A stretch of DNA of 64,000 nucleotides from Neisseria sp. Marseille-Q5346 (GCF_946902045.1 NZ_OX336253.1:1736001-1800000); one strand, 5' to 3'; shown: positions 37,100-48,567, numbered from the stretch's first letter. Notes: a model not told the origin generated them from the sequence alone. A program made the numbers and translations.

Positions 37100-37215
37100 C
37101 AATAAAATTGTCAACAATATCTATAAAAACCTACTGCCAAAAAGGCGAAAATAGCGGATAATACCGCCCTGAAAATTCATCCCATACTGATTAAACCTTC
37201 AACAAAGGAAATCCC

Positions 37216-38796
37216 ATGTCTTCCATCAAACGCGCCCTGATCAGCCTATCCGACAAGACAGGCGCAGTCGAATTTGCACAAACCCTGACCAAGCTCGGTG
37301 TTGAAATCCTCTCTACCGGCGGTACAGCAAAGCTCTTGGCTGATGCAGGCGTCCCCGTTATCGAAGTTGCCGACTATACCGGCTTCCCCGAAATGCTCGA
37401 CGGCCGCGTGAAAACCCTGCATCCGAAAATCCACGGCGGCATCCTCGGCCGTCGCGATTTAGATGAACACGTCGCCAAGATGGAAGAACACGGCATCGGC
37501 AATATTGATTTAGTGTGCGTCAACCTCTACCCCTTCGCCGCCACCATCGCCAAACCAAACTGCACACTGGAAGACGCGATTGAAAACATCGACATCGGCG
37601 GGCCGACCATGGTTCGCTCTGCCGCGAAAAACTGGAAACACGTCGCCATCGTTACCGATACCGCCGATTTCCCTGCCATCGCCGCCGAACTCGAAGCCAA
37701 CAACGGCGCATTGAGCGACAAAACCCGTTTCAACCTCTCACGCAAAGCATTCAGCCATACCGCCCAATACGACGGCATGATTTCCAACTACCTGACCTCG
37801 CTTTCAGACGACGTCTTAAGCGGCCAGCCCCAAATCGGCGAATTCCCAAGCCAGTTCAACCAAAGCTGGATTAAAGTGCAAGACATGCGCTACGGCGAAA
37901 ATCCGCACCAACGCGCCGCGTTCTACCGCGATATTTACCCAGCCGCAGGCAGCCTTTCCGCCTACAAACAGCTGCAAGGCAAAGAATTGTCTTACAACAA
38001 CATCGCCGATGCCGATGCCGCTTGGGAAGCCGTCAAATCCTTTGACGCGCCGGCCTGCGTGATCGTGAAACACGCCAATCCGTGCGGCGTGGCCATCGCC
38101 TCCAATACCTTGGATGCCTACAAACTCGCCTACGCTACCGACACCACCAGCGCATTCGGCGGCATTATCGCCTTCAACCGCGAAGTGGACGGCGAAACCG
38201 TCAAACAAATTACCGACAACCAATTTATGGAAGTCCTCATGGCGCCGAAGTTCACCGCCGAAGCACTCGAAATCGCCGCCGCCAAGAAAAACGTGCGCGT
38301 ATTGGAAGTGCCGCTCGAAGCAGGAGCCAACCGCTTTGAACTCAAACGCGTCGGCGGCGGACTGTTGGTACAAACCCCCGACATCCACCGCCTCAACCGC
38401 GCCGATTTAAAAGTCGTCTCCAAACGCCAACCGACCGAGCAAGAATGGAACGACCTGATGTTTGTCTGGAACGTCGCAAAATACGTCAAATCCAACGCCA
38501 TCGTCTTCGGCAAAGGCGGTCAAACCTACGGCATCGGCGCAGGCCAAATGAGCCGCGTGGACAGCACCCGCATCGCCGCCCGCAAAGCGCAAGATGCCAA
38601 TCTCGACCTCAACGGCGCATGTGCCGCTTCCGATGCCTTCTTCCCATTCCGCGACGGCGTAGATGTCATTGCCGAGCAGGGCATCAAAGCCATCATCCAT
38701 CCCGCAGGCTCCATGCGCGACCAAGAAGTCTTTGATGCAGCGGACGAACACGGCATTGCCATGGTCGTCACCGGCATCCGCCATTTCCGCCACTAA
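37216..38796 (+). CDS. purH: Bifunctional AICAR transformylase/IMP cyclohydrolase
   Basis: 526-residue enzyme for the last two steps of IMP synthesis. The N-terminal cyclohydrolase (MGS-like) domain spans residues ~1-200 with [48 protein letters not shown] and [16 protein letters not shown]. The C-terminal transformylase has [31 protein letters not shown] (catalytic Lys-His) and [15 protein letters not shown]. It draws 10-formyl-THF, the product of the fhs gene in this window. Confidence 0.97.
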   Translation: MSSIKRALISLSDKTGAVEFAQTLTKLGVEILSTGGTAKLLADAGVPVIEVADYTGFPEMLDGRVKTLHPKIHGGILGRRDLDEHVAKMEEHGIGNIDLVCVNLYPFAATIAKPNCTLEDAIENIDIGGPTMVRSAAKNWKHVAIVTDTADFPAIAAELEANNGALSDKTRFNLSRKAFSHTAQYDGMISNYLTSLSDDVLSGQPQIGEFPSQFNQSWIKVQDMRYGENPHQRAAFYRDIYPAAGSLSAYKQLQGKELSYNNIADADAAWEAVKSFDAPACVIVKHANPCGVAIASNTLDAYKLAYATDTTSAFGGIIAFNREVDGETVKQITDNQFMEVLMAPKFTAEALEIAAAKKNVRVLEVPLEAGANRFELKRVGGGLLVQTPDIHRLNRADLKVVSKRQPTEQEWNDLMFVWNVAKYVKSNAIVFGKGGQTYGIGAGQMSRVDSTRIAARKAQDANLDLNGACAASDAFFPFRDGVDVIAEQGIKAIIHPAGSMRDQEVFDAADEHGIAMVVTGIRHFRH

Positions 38797-38813
38797 TTAA
38801 GCTGATATAAAAT

Positions 38814-38873
38814 AAAGGCCGTCTGAAAACAAAGTTTCAATATCATGAAACCCGTTTTCAGACGGCCTTCTTT
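38814..38873 (+). terminator. Inverted uptake-sequence terminator after purH
   Basis: AAGGCCGTCTGAAAAC and GTTTTCAGACGGCCTT with a 28-base loop that contains its own short repeat. Confidence 0.75.
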
Positions 38874-38997
38874 AATCATCAAACAATTTAGCGGCCTAAC
38901 TGCAAATCAGGACAAAGCAACCAAGCCCCAGCTCGTCCGATTCATGCAGCAACACAACGCCGCTCAAGTCTAAAGCCAACCCATTCAGAGAAAGAAC

Positions 38998-39126
38998 ATG
39001 AAACACATCCTCCTCATCATTACCCTCGCCACACTCACCGCCTGCGCCTCCAGCCATACCGGAGGCTACGGCTATGCCGGCAACAACGGCGCTTCAGCAG
39101 GCGTAACCCAAACATTCCGTTGGTAA
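38998..39126 (+). CDS. Small putative lipoprotein
   Basis: 42-residue protein starting MKHILLIITLATLTACASSH with a clear lipobox LTAC (Cys16) and a short Gly/Tyr/Asn/Ala-rich mature peptide ending in FRW. AGAAAG lies seven bases before the ATG. At 26 mature residues it cannot be an enzyme; such peptides are often envelope-associated or entry-exclusion-like. It is 768 bp upstream of the first adhesin; a link is unproven. Confidence 0.6.
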   Translation: MKHILLIITLATLTACASSHTGGYGYAGNNGASAGVTQTFRW

Positions 39127-39608
39127 GGCCGTCTGAAAAAACAACACAGTTTTCTACAATAAAGAACAAACAAATCCCAAACGTAAAGGCAAGTTTTACA
39201 CTTGCCTTTTTAACGCTGTCCATCGGCTCAATAGCGCATAAATTCGTGTCATTTGCCCGCTGTTTGCTATGTTAGAAAACGTTAAAGGCCGTCTGAAAAC
39301 AGGCGATATAAACCCATCACACGGTTTAAACCGATCCTCGATACAAATCTCATTAATTCTCTAAATAAAAGCTGACATCTAAATCTATCACTAAAATAAC
39401 TATCCTGTTAACATATTATTTAATAATCATTATTGTTTAAAAATTTCAACAAAAATCATATAATTATAAAAATCGTTTAAAAAAAAGCAACAAGTAAATC
39501 TAACGGGCATGACCGTTGAGGCCGAAAAAATAACACTTTATCGGAAGAGTTGATTTGTAAAACCAAACGCATATAAAATTTGGACAAGGATTCCGAATGC
39601 ATTGATAG

Positions 39609-39651
39609 AAGCTGACAAAAAGTGACTTGTTAAGAAACAAGCTGACAAAAA
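39609..39651 (+). promoter_or_regulatory. Candidate enhancer (activator) site: paired 13-bp direct repeats
   Basis: AAGCTGACAAAAA occurs at 39609-39621 and again at 39639-39651, exactly 30 bp (about three helical turns) apart and 100-145 bp before the sigma-54 -24 element. Position and phasing fit binding by a sigma-54 activator; no activator is identified in the window. Confidence 0.45.
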
Positions 39652-39752
39652 ACGGCACATCGTTTCCCAAACTTCACAAGCTTCTGGAAATGTATCAGCA
39701 TAAAATCCCATAAAACAGGCTTTTAGCTGCTATTCGGCCGAGTGGAGACTTT

Positions 39753-39769
39753 TGGCACGGGAATTGCAT
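39753..39769 (+). promoter_or_regulatory. Sigma-54 (RpoN) promoter of the first adhesin
   Basis: TGGCACGGGAATTGCAT matches the consensus TGGCACG-N4-TTGCA; the -24 GG (39754-39755) and -12 GC (39766-39767) are exactly 12 bp apart start to start. Transcription should start near 39779. Confidence 0.82.
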
Positions 39770-39893
39770 ACAAGAGATTACGACGTAAAACCGCATAAAG
39801 GGGAGACTCTGAAGTGCGGCATATGTATGGGCAAGCGGTTTATGGCCGAGCAAACGTCCCAAAAGAAATCAAACCCCTTACAGGAAAATCGAT

Positions 39894-41549
39894 ATGAATA
39901 AAGTCTTTAAAGTTATTTGGAACCACGCGACCCAGACATGGACCGCGGTTTCCGAGATCAGCCATGCACACGGCAAAAAATCCGCTTCTGACAAGCGTAA
40001 AGCCGTAGCTGCTGCAGTGGTTGCAGCAGGTGCTTTGATGGCATCTAGCGGAGCAGAGGCCGATGTAAAATTGGGAGGTAGTGCAGTAAACATTACTCCT
40101 AATGGTACTTACAACGGTTCTAACAAAAACGTTGGTGTCAACTCTGTTGTAGTGGGTTATCAAAATACTGCCAGCGGCCAAGATGGCACTATCGCTTACG
40201 GTGCTAACAATACTGCGACTGCAAACGCAGCATTGGCTGTGGGTAATAACAATATCGCAACCGGCGGTGCATCGACTGCAATGGGTGTAAGCTCTGTTGC
40301 AAGTGGCGAAGCTTCTGTTGCAATCGGTAACGTAGCCCAAGCAACGCAAATTCGTGCGACTGCAGTAGGTAACCGTGCGACTGCTACTCAAGACTCCGCA
40401 AGTGCATTCGGTAACCGTGCAAATGCTGGCGCACAATTTGCAACAGCTATTGGTGACAACTCCAATGCAAATGCTGCTGCAGTTGCTGTAGGTACGCATG
40501 CGAACGCTGAAAAACAAGATTCTATCGCTATTGGTAACAACGCTCACGGTGCTTGGACAAATGCGATTGCTGTCGGTAAAGATAGCGTAGCAAAACAAGA
40601 CCACGCGATTGCAGCAGGTACTAGCGCAAATGCGTCAGGTATTCAAGCTGTCGGCGTTGGTTCATATACAAAAGCAGAAGGTAATCTGACAGTTGCGGTT
40701 GGTCCATATGCGCAAGCCAATAAAGAAGCTGCAGTTGCTGTAGGTTCTAATGCTACTGCTGCTGAGTCTAACTCTATTGCCGTGGGTCAAACTGCTACTG
40801 CGGCTAACAATAATTCCATTTCTATCGGTACTAAAACAGTTTCTAGAGGCGATAACGCAATTGGTATCGGTGCTTATGCTGAATCAACTGCTGCACGTGG
40901 TACCGCTATCGGCGTATTGTCTCAAGCGAATGGCGAAGGCTCATTTGCCGGTGGTGCATCTGCTCAAGCAGTAGGTACTAACTCTGTGGCTATTGGTGGT
41001 GCGACAGATGGTACTCTGGGTAATAAAGCAGGTACTGCTGCTAAAGCAACCGGTAACAACTCTATCGCTTTGGGTACTCAATCTAAAGCTGCTGGTAATA
41101 ACTCTATTGCACAAGGTACTGCTTCTAACGCTGCTGGCAATAACTCTATCGCTCAAGGTAATAGTGCAACTGCTAAGCAAGCTGCTGACGTTGCCGTAGG
41201 TCATGCTGCTACAGCTGATGGTACTTCTACTGGCGCTGATGCTGAAGGCGCAACAAACAAAGCTGGTTCAGCAATGGCAATCGGTACTGAAGCTCAAGCA
41301 ACCGGTATCGTAGCTACAGCCATCGGTGAGCGCTCTAAAGCTCTGGCAAACGGCGCAGTAGCATTGGGTGGCGATGCTCAAGCTAAAAAAGGTTCTGCCG
41401 TAGCAATCGGTCGCGGTTCTGTAGCGGACGGTATTTCTGCCGCTGCATTCGGTCCTGCTGCTCAAGCAACTGGTAAATACGCAGTAGCTTTGGGGTGTAC
41501 AAAGCCAAGCCACTTCAGAACAAGCCATCGCATTGGGCCGTGGTGCTAA
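39894..41549 (+). CDS. Trimeric autotransporter adhesin, N-terminal fragment (frameshifted)
   Basis: 551-residue fragment. Residues 1-25 are the extended signal peptide region ([22 protein letters not shown]) typical of large type V secreted proteins; the hydrophobic core ([18 protein letters not shown]) follows to ~56. Residues ~75-535 are a YadA-like head of short repeats of the AxAxGxxAxA type (for example [10 protein letters not shown] and [10 protein letters not shown]) forming a left-handed beta-roll. The frame ends in an unrelated tail ([17 protein letters not shown]) because of an extra G in GGGG 41492-41495. Removing one G restores [19 protein letters not shown] and joins it to the next frame. 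Codon use continues smoothly across the break. Confidence 0.85.
   Translation: MNKVFKVIWNHATQTWTAVSEISHAHGKKSASDKRKAVAAAVVAAGALMASSGAEADVKLGGSAVNITPNGTYNGSNKNVGVNSVVVGYQNTASGQDGTIAYGANNTATANAALAVGNNNIATGGASTAMGVSSVASGEASVAIGNVAQATQIRATAVGNRATATQDSASAFGNRANAGAQFATAIGDNSNANAAAVAVGTHANAEKQDSIAIGNNAHGAWTNAIAVGKDSVAKQDHAIAAGTSANASGIQAVGVGSYTKAEGNLTVAVGPYAQANKEAAVAVGSNATAAESNSIAVGQTATAANNNSISIGTKTVSRGDNAIGIGAYAESTAARGTAIGVLSQANGEGSFAGGASAQAVGTNSVAIGGATDGTLGNKAGTAAKATGNNSIALGTQSKAAGNNSIAQGTASNAAGNNSIAQGNSATAKQAADVAVGHAATADGTSTGADAEGATNKAGSAMAIGTEAQATGIVATAIGERSKALANGAVALGGDAQAKKGSAVAIGRGSVADGISAAAFGPAAQATGKYAVALGCTKPSHFRTSHRIGPWC
41492..41495 (+). other. Frameshift site (GGGG) within the first adhesin
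   Basis: TTTGGGGTGTAC: with three Gs the head repeat continues in frame as [17 protein letters not shown]. With four Gs the frame stops at 41549. Four Gs is short for slipped-strand phase variation, so a pseudogene-making mutation or sequencing/assembly error is also possible. Confidence 0.85.
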
Positions 41550-44500
41550 AGCCAATGGCGGTGAATATGCAACTGCTCTGGGTAATGGTGCTCAAGCAAC
41601 AGCCAAAAACACTCTGGCTTTGGGCACAGAAGCTAAATCTACTATCGAAAACAGCGTAGCCCTGGGTAACGGTTCTACAACCAGCGCATTCGCACCTACT
41701 AACAGCGCTACTGTTGGCAATTACACTTACGGTGGTTTCGCAGGTGCAACCAGCAGCTTGAATAACGGCGCAGTATTGTCTGTAGGTTCTGCAGGTAACG
41801 AACGTCAAATTCAAAACGTTGCTGCAGGTCGTATCTCTTCAACTTCTACCGATGCAATCAACGGCTCTCAATTGTTTGCCGTAGCAAACCGCATCGAAAA
41901 CCTGAATCCGTTTGTATTCACAGGCCACAATGGCAGCGGTAGCTCACCAGCTGAAGGTACTTACAAATACGATCCTAAATCAAATGCCAATAACACTCTG
42001 AAACTGATCGCTGGTAACGGTTTGACAATGACCTCAAACGGCACTAACGAGTACACCCTGAGCGTAATCGGTGGTGGTTCTACTGGTGCTACCGGCGCTA
42101 CTGGTCCTAAAGGCGAAAAAGGCGATACCGGTCCTGCTGGCCCTAAAGGCGACAAAGGCGATAAAGGTGACACTGGCGCAGCCGGCGCTAAAGGCGACAA
42201 AGGTGACACTGGTGCAGCTGGCGCTAAAGGTGACACTGGTGCAGCTGGCGCTAAAGGCGACAAAGGTGACACTGGCGCAGCCGGCGCTAAAGGCGACAAA
42301 GGCGATAAAGGTGACACTGGTGCAGCCGGCGCTAAAGGCGACAAAGGTGACACTGGTGCAGCCGGCGCTAAAGGCGATAAAGGTGACACTGGTGCAGCCG
42401 GCGCTAAAGGCGACAAAGGCGATAAAGGTGACACTGGTGCAGCTGGCGCTAAAGGCGATAAAGGTGATACTGGTGCAGCCGGCGCTAAAGGCGACAAAGG
42501 TGACACTGGTGCAGCTGGCGCTAAAGGCGATAAAGGTGACACTGGTGCAGCTGGCGCTAAAGGCGACAAAGGTGACACTGGTGCAGCCGGCGCTAAAGGC
42601 GATAAAGGTGACACTGGTGCAGCTGGCGCTAAAGGCGACAAAGGTGACACTGGTGCAGCCGGCGCTAAAGGCGACAAAGGCGACAAAGGTGACACTGGTG
42701 CAGCCGGCGCTAAAGGCGACAAAGGTGACACTGGTGCAGCCGGCGCTAAAGGCGACAAAGGCGACAAAGGTGACACTGGTGCAGCCGGCGCTAAAGGTGA
42801 CAAAGGCGATAAAGGTGACACTGGTGCAGCCGGCGCTAAAGGCGACAAAGGCGACAAAGGTGACACTGGTGCAGCCGGCGCTAAAGGTGACACTGGTGAA
42901 AAAGGTGACACTGGTGAAAAAGGTGGCAGCATCACAGGTGAAGTTGTAGATAATGGTGACGGTACCCATACAATCACTATTACTGATCTTGAGACCGGTA
43001 CAGTCACTACTACCATCGTTAAAGACGGTAAAGACGGTGTAGATGGTAAGAATGCTAAAGCCGACGTTAAAGACAACGGCGATGGTACTCACACTGTAAC
43101 CATCACTGATGGCGAAGGTAATACCACTACTACTATCGTTAAAGACGGTAAGAACGCTGAAGCCGACGTTAAAGACAACGGCAACGGTACTCACACTGTA
43201 ACCATCAAAGACGGTAACGGTAATACCACTACTACCATCCTTAAAGACGGTGCTACTGGCGAAAAAGGTGACACTGGTGCAACCGGCGCTAAAGGCGACA
43301 AAGGCGACAAAGGCGACACTGGTGCAGCCGGCGCTAAAGGCGACAAAGGTGATACTGGTGCAGCTGGCGCTAAAGGCGACAAAGGTGACACTGGTGCAGC
43401 CGGCGCTAAAGGCGACAAAGGCGACAAAGGTGACACTGGTGCAGCCGGCGCTAAAGGTGACAAAGGCGATAAAGGTGACACTGGTGCAGCCGGCGCTAAA
43501 GGCGACAAAGGCGACAAAGGTGACACTGGTGCAGCCGGCGCTAAAGGTGACACTGGTGAAAAAGGTGACACTGGTGAAAAAGGTGGCAGCATCACAGGTG
43601 AAGTTGTAGATAATGGTGACGGTACCCATACAATCACTATTACTGATCTTGAGACCGGTACAGTCACTACTACCATCGTTAAAGACGGTAAAGACGGTGT
43701 AGATGGTAAGAATGCTAAAGCCGACGTTAAAGACAACGGCGATGGTACTCACACTGTAACCATCACTGATGGCGAAGGTAATACCACTACTACTATCGTT
43801 AAAGACGGTAAGAACGCTGAAGCCGACGTTAAAGACAACGGCAACGGTACTCACACTGTAACCATCAAAGACGGTAACGGTAATACCACTACTACCATCC
43901 TTAAAGACGGTGCTACTGGCGAAAAAGGTGACACTGGTGCAACCGGCGCTAAAGGCGACAAAGGCGACAAAGGCGACACTGGTGCAGCCGGCGCTAAAGG
44001 CGACAAAGGTGATACTGGTGCAGCTGGCGCTAAAGGCGACAAAGGTGATACTGGTGCAGCCGGCGCTAAAGGCGACAAAGGTGACACTGGTGCATCCGGC
44101 GCTAAAGGCGACAAAGGTGACACTGGTGCAGCCGGCGCTAAAGGCGACAAAGGCGATAAAGGTGACACTGGCGCAGCCGGTGCTAAAGGCGACAAAGGTG
44201 ATACTGGTGCAGCCGGCGCTAAAGGCGACAAAGGTGATAAAGGTGACACTGGTGCAGCCGGCGCTAAAGGCGACAAAGGCGACAGCATCACAGGTGAAGT
44301 TGTAGATAATGGTGACGGTACCCATACCATCACTATTACTAATCTAGGTGATGGCTCAGTCACTACTACCATCGTAAAAGACGGTAAAAACGGTAAAGAT
44401 GGTAAAGACGGTGCTACTGGCGCAGCCGGCGCTAAAGGCGACAAAGGTGACACTGGCGCAGCCGGCGCTAAAGGCGACAAAGGTGACACTGGTGCAACCG

Positions 44501-47500
44501 GCGCTAAAGGCGACAAAGGCGATAAAGGTGACACTGGTGAAAAAGGTGGCAGCATCACAGGTGAAGTTGTAGATAATGGTGACGGTACCCATACAATCAC
44601 TATTACTGATCTTGAGACCGGTTCAGTCACTACTACCATCGTTAAAGACGGTAAAGACGGTGTAGATGGTAAGAATGCTAAAGCCGACGTTAAAGACAAC
44701 GGCGATGGTACTCACACTGTAACTATCACTGATGGCGAAGGTAATACCACTACTACTATCATTAAAGACGGTAAGAACGCTGAAGCCGATGTTAAAGACA
44801 ACGGCAACGGTACTCACACTGTAACCATCAAAGACGGTAACGGTAACACCACTACTACCATCATTAAAGACGGTGCAACTGGTGCCAAAGGCGATACCGG
44901 CGCAACTGGTGCAACCGGTGCTGACGGTAAGAACGCTGAAGCCGATGTTAAAGACAACGGCAACGGTACTCACACTGTAACCATCAAAGACGGTAACGGT
45001 AACACCACTACTACCATCGTTAAAGACGGTGCAACTGGTGCTAAAGGTGACACTGGTGCCGACGGTAAGAACGCTGAAGCCGACGTTAAAGACAACGGCG
45101 ACGGTACTCATACTGTAACCATCAAAGACGGTAACGGTAACACCACTACTACCATCGTTAAAGACGGTGCAACTGGTGCCAAAGGTGACACTGGTGCAGA
45201 TGGTAAGAACGCTGAAGCCGACGTTAAAGACAACGGCGACGGTACTCACACTGTAACCATCAAAGACGGTAACGGTAACACTACTACTACCATCGTTAAA
45301 GACGGTAAGAACGCTGAAGCCGATGTTAAAGACAACGGCGACGGTACTCACACTGTAACCATCAAAGACGGTAACGGTAACACCACTACTACCATCATTA
45401 AAGATGGTGCAACTGGTGCCGACGGTAAGAACGCTGAAGCCGATGTTAAAGACAACGGCGACGGTACTCACACTGTAACCATTAAAGACGGTAACGGTAA
45501 CACTACTACTACCATCGTTAAAGACGGTAAGAACGCTGAAGCCGACGTTAAAGACAACGGCGACGGTACTCACACTGTAACCATCAAAGACGGTAACGGT
45601 AATACCACTACTACCATCGTTAAAGACGGTGCAACTGGTGCCAAAGGTGACACTGGTGCAGATGGTAAGAACGCTGAAGCCGACGTTAAAGACAACGGCG
45701 ACGGTACTCATACTGTAACCATCAAAGACGGTAACGGTAACACTACTACTACCATCATTAAAGACGGTAAGAACGCTGAAGCCGACGTTAAAGACAACGG
45801 CGACGGTACTCACACTGTAACCATCAAAGACGGTAACGGTAACACCACTACTACCATCGTTAAAGACGGTGCAACTGGTGCTAAAGGTGACACTGGTGCC
45901 GACGGTAAGAACGCTGAAGCCGACGTTAAAGACAACGGCGACGGTACTCATACTGTAACCATCAAAGACGGTAACGGTAACACCACTACTACCATCGTTA
46001 AAGACGGTGCAACTGGTGCTAAAGGTGACACTGGTGCAGATGGTAAGAACGCTGAAGCCGACGTTAAAGACAACGGCGACGGTACTCACACTGTAACCAT
46101 CAAAGACGGTAACGGTAACACCACTACTACCATCATTAAAGATGGTGCAACTGGTGCCGACGGTAAGAACGTTGAAGCCGACGTTAAAGACAACGGCGAC
46201 GGTACTCACACTGTAACCATCAAAGACGGTAACGGTAACACCACTACTACTATCATTAAAGACGGCACAGCTGCCGCAAAAGGTGATAAAGGTGACAAGG
46301 GTGATAAAGGTGATACCGGTGCTAAAGGTGACCAGGGTATTAAAGGTGACCAAGGCGCTAAAGGTGACAAAGGTGATACCGGTGCTAAAGGTGATCAAGG
46401 TATTAAAGGTGACCAAGGTGCTAAAGGCGACAAAGGTGACACTGGTGCCCAAGGTGCTAAAGGTGATACCGGTGCTAAAGGTGATACTGGTGCAGACGGT
46501 AAGAATGCCAAAGCCGACGTTAAAGACAACGGCAACGGCACTCACACTGTAACTATCACCGATGGCGACGGTAAAACTACTACCACTATCGTTAAAGACG
46601 GTAAGAACGCTGAAGCTGAAGTTAAAGACAACGGCGACGGTACTCATACTGTAACCATCAAAGACGGTAACGGTAACACCACTACCACTATCGTTAAAGA
46701 CGGTGCAACTGGTGCTAAAGGTGATACCGGTGCCAAAGGTGACCAAGGCGCTAAAGGTGACAAAGGTGATACCGGTGCTAAAGGTGACCAAGGTATTAAA
46801 GGTGACCAAGGTGCTAAAGGCGACAAAGGTGACACTGGTGCCCAAGGTGCTAAAGGTGATACCGGTGCCAAAGGTGACCAAGGCGACAAAGGCGTCAAAG
46901 GCGATACCGGTGCTAAAGGTGATACCGGTGCTAAAGGTGACACTGGTGCAGACGGTAAGAATGCTAAAGCTGACGTTAAAGACAACGGCAACGGCACTCA
47001 CACTGTAACTATCACCGATGGCGACGGTAATACCACTACCACTATCGTTAAAGACGGTGCAGACGGTAAGAACGCCAAAGCCGAAGTTAAAGACAACGGC
47101 AACGGTACTCACACTGTAACCATCACCGATGGCGACGGTAAAACTACTACCACTATCGTTAAAGACGGTAAGAACGCTGAAGCCGAAGTTAAAGACAACG
47201 GCAACGGCACTCACACTGTAACTGTCAAAGACGGTAACGGTAACACTACTACTACTATCGTTAAAGACGGTGCAACTGGCGCTACCGGTGCAACTGGTGC
47301 CAAAGGTGACCAAGGCGATAAAGGTGTCAAAGGCGACAAAGGCGATAAAGGTGACCAAGGTATTAAAGGTGACCAAGGCGCTAAAGGCGACAAAGGTGAC
47401 ACTGGTGCCCAAGGTGCTAAAGGTGATACCGGTGCTCAAGGTGCCAAAGGTGATACCGGCGCAACTGGTGCAACCGGCGACAATGGTAAGTCAGCTGAAG

Positions 47501-48330
47501 CTAAAGTTACACGTGATGATACTAAAGGTGAAACCACTATCACTGTTAGAAACCTGGATAAAGATGGTAAAGTCATCGGTACCACTTCTGAAGTTGTGAA
47601 AGATGGTAAGAACGCTGAAGCTAAAGTTGAAACTACAGCTAAAGGCGAACATACTGTAACCATCAAAGACGGCAACGGTAACACCACTACCACCATCATT
47701 AGAGATGGTAAAGATGGTAAAGACGGTAAAGATGCTGATGGTACCTTCGGTCTGCGTGATGAAGAGAACGCTGAAATCACCAAACCGCTGAATAACACTA
47801 TTCAGATTAAAGGTGGGGATACTATTACAGTTGACGGTCAGAATCTGGGGAAAAACGTCTCCGTTAAGAAAGACGGCGATGCGCTGAAAGTCAGCATGAA
47901 CCCTGATCTGCACGTTAATAGTGTTACTACTAACGAACTGAAAGCAGGTCCTGTAACCATCAACCAAGGTGGTATCGATGCCGGCAACACTACTATCCAA
48001 AATGTTGCTCCAGGTAAGAAAGGTACCGATGCGGTTAACGTTGACCAGCTGAACCAAAAATTCGGCGATGTGAACAGCAATGTGAACAAGGTTGACAACA
48101 ACGCCCGCGCAGGTGTGGCTCAAGCTCTGGCTACTGCCGGTCTGCCACAAGCTTACTTGCCAGGTAAGAGCATGCTGGCTATCGGTGGCGGTCACTACCG
48201 CGGTGAAACCGGTTACGCTGTCGGCTTCTCTAGCATCTCCGATGGTGGTAACTGGATCATCAAAGGTACTGCTTCCGGCAACTCACGTGGTCACTTCGGT
48301 GCTACCGCAGCAGTTGGTTACCAATGGTAA
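41533..48330 (+). CDS. Trimeric autotransporter adhesin, collagen-like stalk and anchor (frameshifted part)
   Basis: 2,265-codon frame that continues the upstream head; the true in-frame sequence extends back to about 41497. Order: last head repeats, neck ([29 protein letters not shown], about 41785-41900), then 94 uninterrupted Gly-X-Y triplets (42085-42930). Next come alternating beta-rich repeats of 34 residues ([20 protein letters not shown]..) and further Gly-X-Y runs (43249-43590, 43909-44286, about 44386-44550, 46280-46500, 46705-46950, 47270-47490). A short stalk ([20 protein letters not shown]) leads to a YadA anchor (residues ~2170-2265) ending in aromatic YQW. Alone it has no signal peptide and could not be secreted. 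Confidence 0.88.
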   Translation: MGRGAKANGGEYATALGNGAQATAKNTLALGTEAKSTIENSVALGNGSTTSAFAPTNSATVGNYTYGGFAGATSSLNNGAVLSVGSAGNERQIQNVAAGRISSTSTDAINGSQLFAVANRIENLNPFVFTGHNGSGSSPAEGTYKYDPKSNANNTLKLIAGNGLTMTSNGTNEYTLSVIGGGSTGATGATGPKGEKGDTGPAGPKGDKGDKGDTGAAGAKGDKGDTGAAGAKGDTGAAGAKGDKGDTGAAGAKGDKGDKGDTGAAGAKGDKGDTGAAGAKGDKGDTGAAGAKGDKGDKGDTGAAGAKGDKGDTGAAGAKGDKGDTGAAGAKGDKGDTGAAGAKGDKGDTGAAGAKGDKGDTGAAGAKGDKGDTGAAGAKGDKGDKGDTGAAGAKGDKGDTGAAGAKGDKGDKGDTGAAGAKGDKGDKGDTGAAGAKGDKGDKGDTGAAGAKGDTGEKGDTGEKGGSITGEVVDNGDGTHTITITDLETGTVTTTIVKDGKDGVDGKNAKADVKDNGDGTHTVTITDGEGNTTTTIVKDGKNAEADVKDNGNGTHTVTIKDGNGNTTTTILKDGATGEKGDTGATGAKGDKGDKGDTGAAGAKGDKGDTGAAGAKGDKGDTGAAGAKGDKGDKGDTGAAGAKGDKGDKGDTGAAGAKGDKGDKGDTGAAGAKGDTGEKGDTGEKGGSITGEVVDNGDGTHTITITDLETGTVTTTIVKDGKDGVDGKNAKADVKDNGDGTHTVTITDGEGNTTTTIVKDGKNAEADVKDNGNGTHTVTIKDGNGNTTTTILKDGATGEKGDTGATGAKGDKGDKGDTGAAGAKGDKGDTGAAGAKGDKGDTGAAGAKGDKGDTGASGAKGDKGDTGAAGAKGDKGDKGDTGAAGAKGDKGDTGAAGAKGDKGDKGDTGAAGAKGDKGDSITGEVVDNGDGTHTITITNLGDGSVTTTIVKDGKNGKDGKDGATGAAGAKGDKGDTGAAGAKGDKGDTGATGAKGDKGDKGDTGEKGGSITGEVVDNGDGTHTITITDLETGSVTTTIVKDGKDGVDGKNAKADVKDNGDGTHTVTITDGEGNTTTTIIKDGKNAEADVKDNGNGTHTVTIKDGNGNTTTTIIKDGATGAKGDTGATGATGADGKNAEADVKDNGNGTHTVTIKDGNGNTTTTIVKDGATGAKGDTGADGKNAEADVKDNGDGTHTVTIKDGNGNTTTTIVKDGATGAKGDTGADGKNAEADVKDNGDGTHTVTIKDGNGNTTTTIVKDGKNAEADVKDNGDGTHTVTIKDGNGNTTTTIIKDGATGADGKNAEADVKDNGDGTHTVTIKDGNGNTTTTIVKDGKNAEADVKDNGDGTHTVTIKDGNGNTTTTIVKDGATGAKGDTGADGKNAEADVKDNGDGTHTVTIKDGNGNTTTTIIKDGKNAEADVKDNGDGTHTVTIKDGNGNTTTTIVKDGATGAKGDTGADGKNAEADVKDNGDGTHTVTIKDGNGNTTTTIVKDGATGAKGDTGADGKNAEADVKDNGDGTHTVTIKDGNGNTTTTIIKDGATGADGKNVEADVKDNGDGTHTVTIKDGNGNTTTTIIKDGTAAAKGDKGDKGDKGDTGAKGDQGIKGDQGAKGDKGDTGAKGDQGIKGDQGAKGDKGDTGAQGAKGDTGAKGDTGADGKNAKADVKDNGNGTHTVTITDGDGKTTTTIVKDGKNAEAEVKDNGDGTHTVTIKDGNGNTTTTIVKDGATGAKGDTGAKGDQGAKGDKGDTGAKGDQGIKGDQGAKGDKGDTGAQGAKGDTGAKGDQGDKGVKGDTGAKGDTGAKGDTGADGKNAKADVKDNGNGTHTVTITDGDGNTTTTIVKDGADGKNAKAEVKDNGNGTHTVTITDGDGKTTTTIVKDGKNAEAEVKDNGNGTHTVTVKDGNGNTTTTIVKDGATGATGATGAKGDQGDKGVKGDKGDKGDQGIKGDQGAKGDKGDTGAQGAKGDTGAQGAKGDTGATGATGDNGKSAEAKVTRDDTKGETTITVRNLDKDGKVIGTTSEVVKDGKNAEAKVETTAKGEHTVTIKDGNGNTTTTIIRDGKDGKDGKDADGTFGLRDEENAEITKPLNNTIQIKGGDTITVDGQNLGKNVSVKKDGDALKVSMNPDLHVNSVTTNELKAGPVTINQGGIDAGNTTIQNVAPGKKGTDAVNVDQLNQKFGDVNSNVNKVDNNARAGVAQALATAGLPQAYLPGKSMLAIGGGHYRGETGYAVGFSSISDGGNWIIKGTASGNSRGHFGATAAVGYQW
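42085..42930 (+). repeat. Collagen-like Gly-X-Y repeat array
   Basis: 94 consecutive Gly-X-Y triplets, mostly the 12-residue unit [12 protein letters not shown] (36 bp) with variants GDKGDK and GAKGDT. Proline occurs only in the first few triplets (GPK, GPA, GPK), so Lys-Gly-Asp charge pairs would stabilise any triple helix. Confidence 0.9.
42721..44040 (+). repeat. Perfect 660-bp tandem duplication in the first adhesin
   Basis: 42721-43380 and 43381-44040 are identical line by line; the first difference downstream is at 43389 versus 44049 (C versus T). Each unit holds a Gly-X-Y run plus three beta-rich modules. Confidence 0.9.
44770..46270 (+). repeat. Beta-rich 34-residue (102-bp) repeat array
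   Basis: About a dozen copies of a module reading [20 protein letters not shown] then [14 protein letters not shown], tandem or separated by short [11 protein letters not shown] linkers. Copies differ mainly at synonymous positions and Asp/Asn in NGD/NGN. Confidence 0.85.
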
Positions 48331-48335
48331 TCTGA

Positions 48336-48366
48336 CTTTCAGACGGCCTGAAAAGGCCGTCTGAAA
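48336..48366 (+). terminator. Inverted uptake-sequence hairpin after the first adhesin
   Basis: CTTTCAGACGGCCTGAAAAGGCCGTCTGAAAAG, arms in the order opposite to most pairs in the window. Confidence 0.75.
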
Positions 48367-48378
48367 AGACGAAGCAAA

Positions 48379-48411
48379 GTAAATGCGGCCTATTTAGGCC
48401 GCATTTTTTTA
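48379..48411 (+). terminator. Second, GC-rich intrinsic terminator
   Basis: AAATGCGGCCTATTTAGGCCGCATTTTTTT, a perfect 11-bp stem with T tail, giving the first adhesin a double terminator. Confidence 0.9.
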
Positions 48412-48502
48412 TGCTTAGATTATGTTTTGGGTTTATTTGATGAATTAATCGCAATAGTAGCCAAAGAGAAATGAATATATCTTTAGCAGTCTGTTGTAAT
48501 TT

Positions 48503-48547
48503 AAAAGGCCGTCTGAAACATCATTTAATGTTCCAGACGGCCTTTCT
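48503..48547 (-). terminator. Uptake-sequence terminator of dusA
   Basis: AAAAGGCCGTCTGAAACAT..ATGTTCCAGACGGCCTTT; the right arm has one inserted or changed base (TTCCAGACGG). Confidence 0.75.
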
Positions 48548-48567
48548 TTTATTCGCACTATATGCCA

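Larger units (their letters stand above)
39127..39893. other. Long AT-rich regulatory region upstream of the first adhesin
   Basis: 767 bp without a convincing ORF. It contains a single uptake sequence (about 39287-39298), AT-rich DNA at 39350-39490, a GCTGACA element at 39371, two 13-bp direct repeats (39609-39621 and 39639-39651), and the sigma-54 promoter at 39753-39769 followed by a leader of about 115 bp with the ribosome site AGGAAAATCG. Confidence 0.6.

Noticed and set aside
42034..44325. Long minus-strand open frames opposite the first adhesin (763 and 938 codons)
   Set aside because: They are mirror artefacts of the repetitive plus-strand coding; their products are low-complexity and lack start signals, and the plus frame has signal, stalk and anchor domains.
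42085..46270. CRISPR-like appearance of regularly spaced repeats in the first adhesin
   Set aside because: The repeats are codon-phased, encode Gly-X-Y and beta modules, lack unique spacers, and there are no cas genes.
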